Shown piece by piece: positions 7,025 through 8,214 of a DNA stretch of 8,214 bases. Below the pieces are notes generated by a model, which made no database searches, was not told the DNA's origin, and worked only from the letters and a program-made list of their open reading frames with translations. Source of the DNA: Bryobacteraceae bacterium (GTDB taxonomy: Bacteria > Acidobacteriota > Terriglobia > Bryobacterales > Bryobacteraceae); assembly GCA_025350445.1 (NCBI GenBank), contig JANXXV010000276.1:1-8214 (forward strand). Reading direction: 5' to 3'. Numbering within the stretch: the stretch's first letter is position 1; each line of letters starts with the position of its first letter. A program made the position numbers and the translations under genes.

Positions 7025-7037
7025 GAACAGGCTGTTC
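7025..7037. repeat. 13-nt palindrome downstream of the integrase
   Basis: GAACAGGCTGTTC is a perfect 6+1+6 palindrome 47 nt after the integrase stop. Its arms (GAACAG/CTGTTC) are those of the palindrome at 6104-6120, and both share the 9-mer GGCTGTTCT in direct orientation (6104-6112 and 7030-7038). Confidence 0.4.
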
Positions 7038-7195
7038 TAAGTTACCCGTTTCGCAGATCTTTATTCAGCGGACACCGCCAACGGTCGAAAGCAACCGCCG
7101 AGCGGGCTGACGGATTTTCGGGAGTCGTCACCTATCCAAGCGAGACTCGCCTCACAATCCACCGGTTATGTGGTATTGTCTTGCCGGAGGTTGAC

Positions 7196-8011
7196 ATGGG
7201 ACGTCTTCCGATCTTGTTATTGACTCTTTCCTGCCTCTCGGCAAACGGGCAGTGGCTGAATTACCCGACGCCCAATGTTCCCAGGACGCCGGACGGAAAA
7301 CCGAACCTGTCCGCACCGGCTCCGCGAACGGCAGATGGTAAGCCGGACTTTACGGGCCTCTGGGAAATGGTACAGGACGACTTAATCCCGCCTATTGGCA
7401 ACGGATGCCTGCCGGTTAGGCGCGAGTTCATCAACATTGGAACGTACCTGCCAGGAGGCCTGCCCTATCAACCGTCGACTGCGGCGTTAATCAAAGCCCG
7501 CAGCACGGAAGGTCGAATTCACGACCCTTTTACAAACGGCCTTCCTATGGGATTGGTGCGGCTCCATACCTATCCGGAACCAAGAAAGATGATTCAGATT
7601 CCCGGACTGCTGGTGATCCTAAATGAGCCCAATTCCAGCTTCCGCCAGATCTTCACCGACGGCCGTCCGCTGCTAACCGATCCAAACCCGACATGGAACG
7701 GTTATTCGTCGGGCAAGTGGGAGGGCGACGTGTTGGTGGTGCAGACCAACGGTATACGCGAAGGCACCTGGCTGGATGCCGCGGGAAACCCATTGACGGA
7801 GGCCGCGAAAATTACTGAGCGGTTCCGCCGATTGAACTTCGGAAAGCTTGAAATTGAACTCACCGTGGACGATCCCAAAGCATACACCAGACCTTGGACG
7901 ATTAAGTTAAATCAGACGATTCGGCTGGACACCGATTTATTGGATTATGTCGTGAATGAGAACGAGAAGGATTTGCAGCACATCATACCTACAATAGACA
8001 AAGCGAAATAG
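7196..8011 (+). CDS. Secreted acidobacterial protein of unknown function
   Basis: This 271-residue protein is one I recognise by style but not by function. Residues 1-19 look like a signal peptide (basic start, LPILLLTLSCLSANG), so it is probably exported. Next come tandem 8-residue motifs PRTPDGKP (29-36) and PRTADGKP (43-50), then 'DFTGLWE', a pattern common to many secreted proteins of Solibacter-like bacteria. Other conserved-looking blocks are 'IQIPGLLVIL' (134-142), 'RQIFTDGRPL' (150-159), 'GKWEGDVLVVQTNG' (173-186), 'ITERFRRLNFGKLEIELTVDDP' region (206-227) and 'NENEKD' near the C-terminus, suggesting a beta-rich fold. ATG 7196 was chosen because GGAGG (7186-7190) lies 5 nt upstream and the signal peptide starts there. 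An in-frame ATG at 7004 would bury the signal peptide behind 64 residues that do not resemble the family. Length fits the family and no break is visible. It stands alone in its orientation with the integrase, 218 nt apart. Confidence 0.82.
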   Translation: MGRLPILLLTLSCLSANGQWLNYPTPNVPRTPDGKPNLSAPAPRTADGKPDFTGLWEMVQDDLIPPIGNGCLPVRREFINIGTYLPGGLPYQPSTAALIKARSTEGRIHDPFTNGLPMGLVRLHTYPEPRKMIQIPGLLVILNEPNSSFRQIFTDGRPLLTDPNPTWNGYSSGKWEGDVLVVQTNGIREGTWLDAAGNPLTEAAKITERFRRLNFGKLEIELTVDDPKAYTRPWTIKLNQTIRLDTDLLDYVVNENEKDLQHIIPTIDKAK

Positions 8012-8214
8012 ACAAACCGGGCACTTCCATCCAATCCAGCAGCGGCGGATTTGGGTTGTAGGAGGCGGGCAAGCCTAGCAGGATGCGGAAAAACCAGTCT
8101 GAGGGCTTGATCCCCTTGCCTTGATCGTTGTTTTGTGAATGGTTTCGTGACTCGGTGAGGTGCCGGGGCACGTGGCCGGGCACCTTCCTGAGCTTTAAGC
8201 AGCGGCGTGGGCTA
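8012..8214. other. Right-end region with no supported gene
   Basis: The window ends here without a recognisable gene. The minus strand is open for 64 codons (8183-7989) and reads 'GIKPSDWFFRILLGLPASYN' in part, but it has no ribosome binding site, overlaps the end of the secreted-protein gene and matches nothing I know. A weak CCAATCC/GGATTTGG hairpin lies near 8030-8055, and the 26-nt palindrome lies at 8159-8184. Confidence 0.4.
8159..8184. repeat. Imperfect 26-nt palindrome, possibly REP-like
   Basis: Positions 8159-8184 begin GGTGCCGGGGCAC and end GTGGCCGGGCACC, matching their own reverse complement at 22 of 26 positions. As RNA this would form a strong GC-rich stem, but no T-run follows on either strand, so a classical terminator is unlikely. 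A similar half (CCGGGCACTTCC, 8017-8028) occurs just after the preceding gene. The GGTGCC..GGCACC core recalls REP palindromes of other bacteria. Confidence 0.45.

Noticed and set aside
7004..7195. Upstream ATG adding 64 residues to the secreted protein
   Set aside because: It would place the signal peptide internally; the ATG at 7196 has its own GGAGG.
5800..7200. tRNA gene or CRISPR array as integrase target
   Set aside because: No cloverleaf-like sequence, tRNA T-loop motif in context, or regularly spaced repeats could be found in the integrase flanks or elsewhere in the window.
8159..8184. Rho-independent terminator for the secreted-protein gene
   Set aside because: The stem is strong but there is no T-run, and it is about 150 nt past the stop codon.

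Overview
The window looks like accessory chromosome of a soil acidobacterium close to Bryobacterales/Solibacter. This rests on remembered protein style: a secreted protein with the tandem 'PRTPDGKP...PRTADGKP' opening, a C-terminal fragment of the secreted 'RDDAGNQI...GALGIRIPP...TTLPAL' family, and an exported NHL-repeat protein. No rRNA, tRNA or other phylogenetic marker is present, so the placement is an inference.

Layout. Positions 1-927 (minus strand) hold an exported NHL beta-propeller gene that runs off the left edge. It is broken near 550 by a frameshift with apparent loss of a few codons. The divergent gap 928-1151 contains a short motif resembling REP-type repeats. Positions 1152-3545 (plus strand) are a tight two-gene operon: a sodium:solute symporter and a TauD/TfdA-type Fe(II)/2-oxoglutarate dioxygenase. 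Positions 3589-5259 (minus strand, convergent) encode a four-domain rhodanese protein in which only the second domain keeps a catalytic cysteine. Positions 5495-5804 are a frameshifted remnant of a secreted protein's C-terminus. Positions 6021-6977 encode a complete-looking tyrosine recombinase, with palindromes and inverted repeats in and around it. Positions 7196-8011 encode a secreted acidobacterial protein of unknown function. The last 200 bases are non-coding as far as I can see and end in a 26-nt imperfect palindrome.

How the parts may work together. The symporter and dioxygenase form a plausible 'import then oxidise' unit for a small organic acid or sulfonate. If the substrate is a sulfonate, the neighbouring rhodanese would fit sulfur handling, but the sequence does not show this. 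The lone integrase, two broken genes and REP-like motifs mark the region as one of turnover. I see no unmistakable new defence or mobile system. The most interesting items are the symporter/dioxygenase/multi-rhodanese neighbourhood and the matching palindromes around the integrase.
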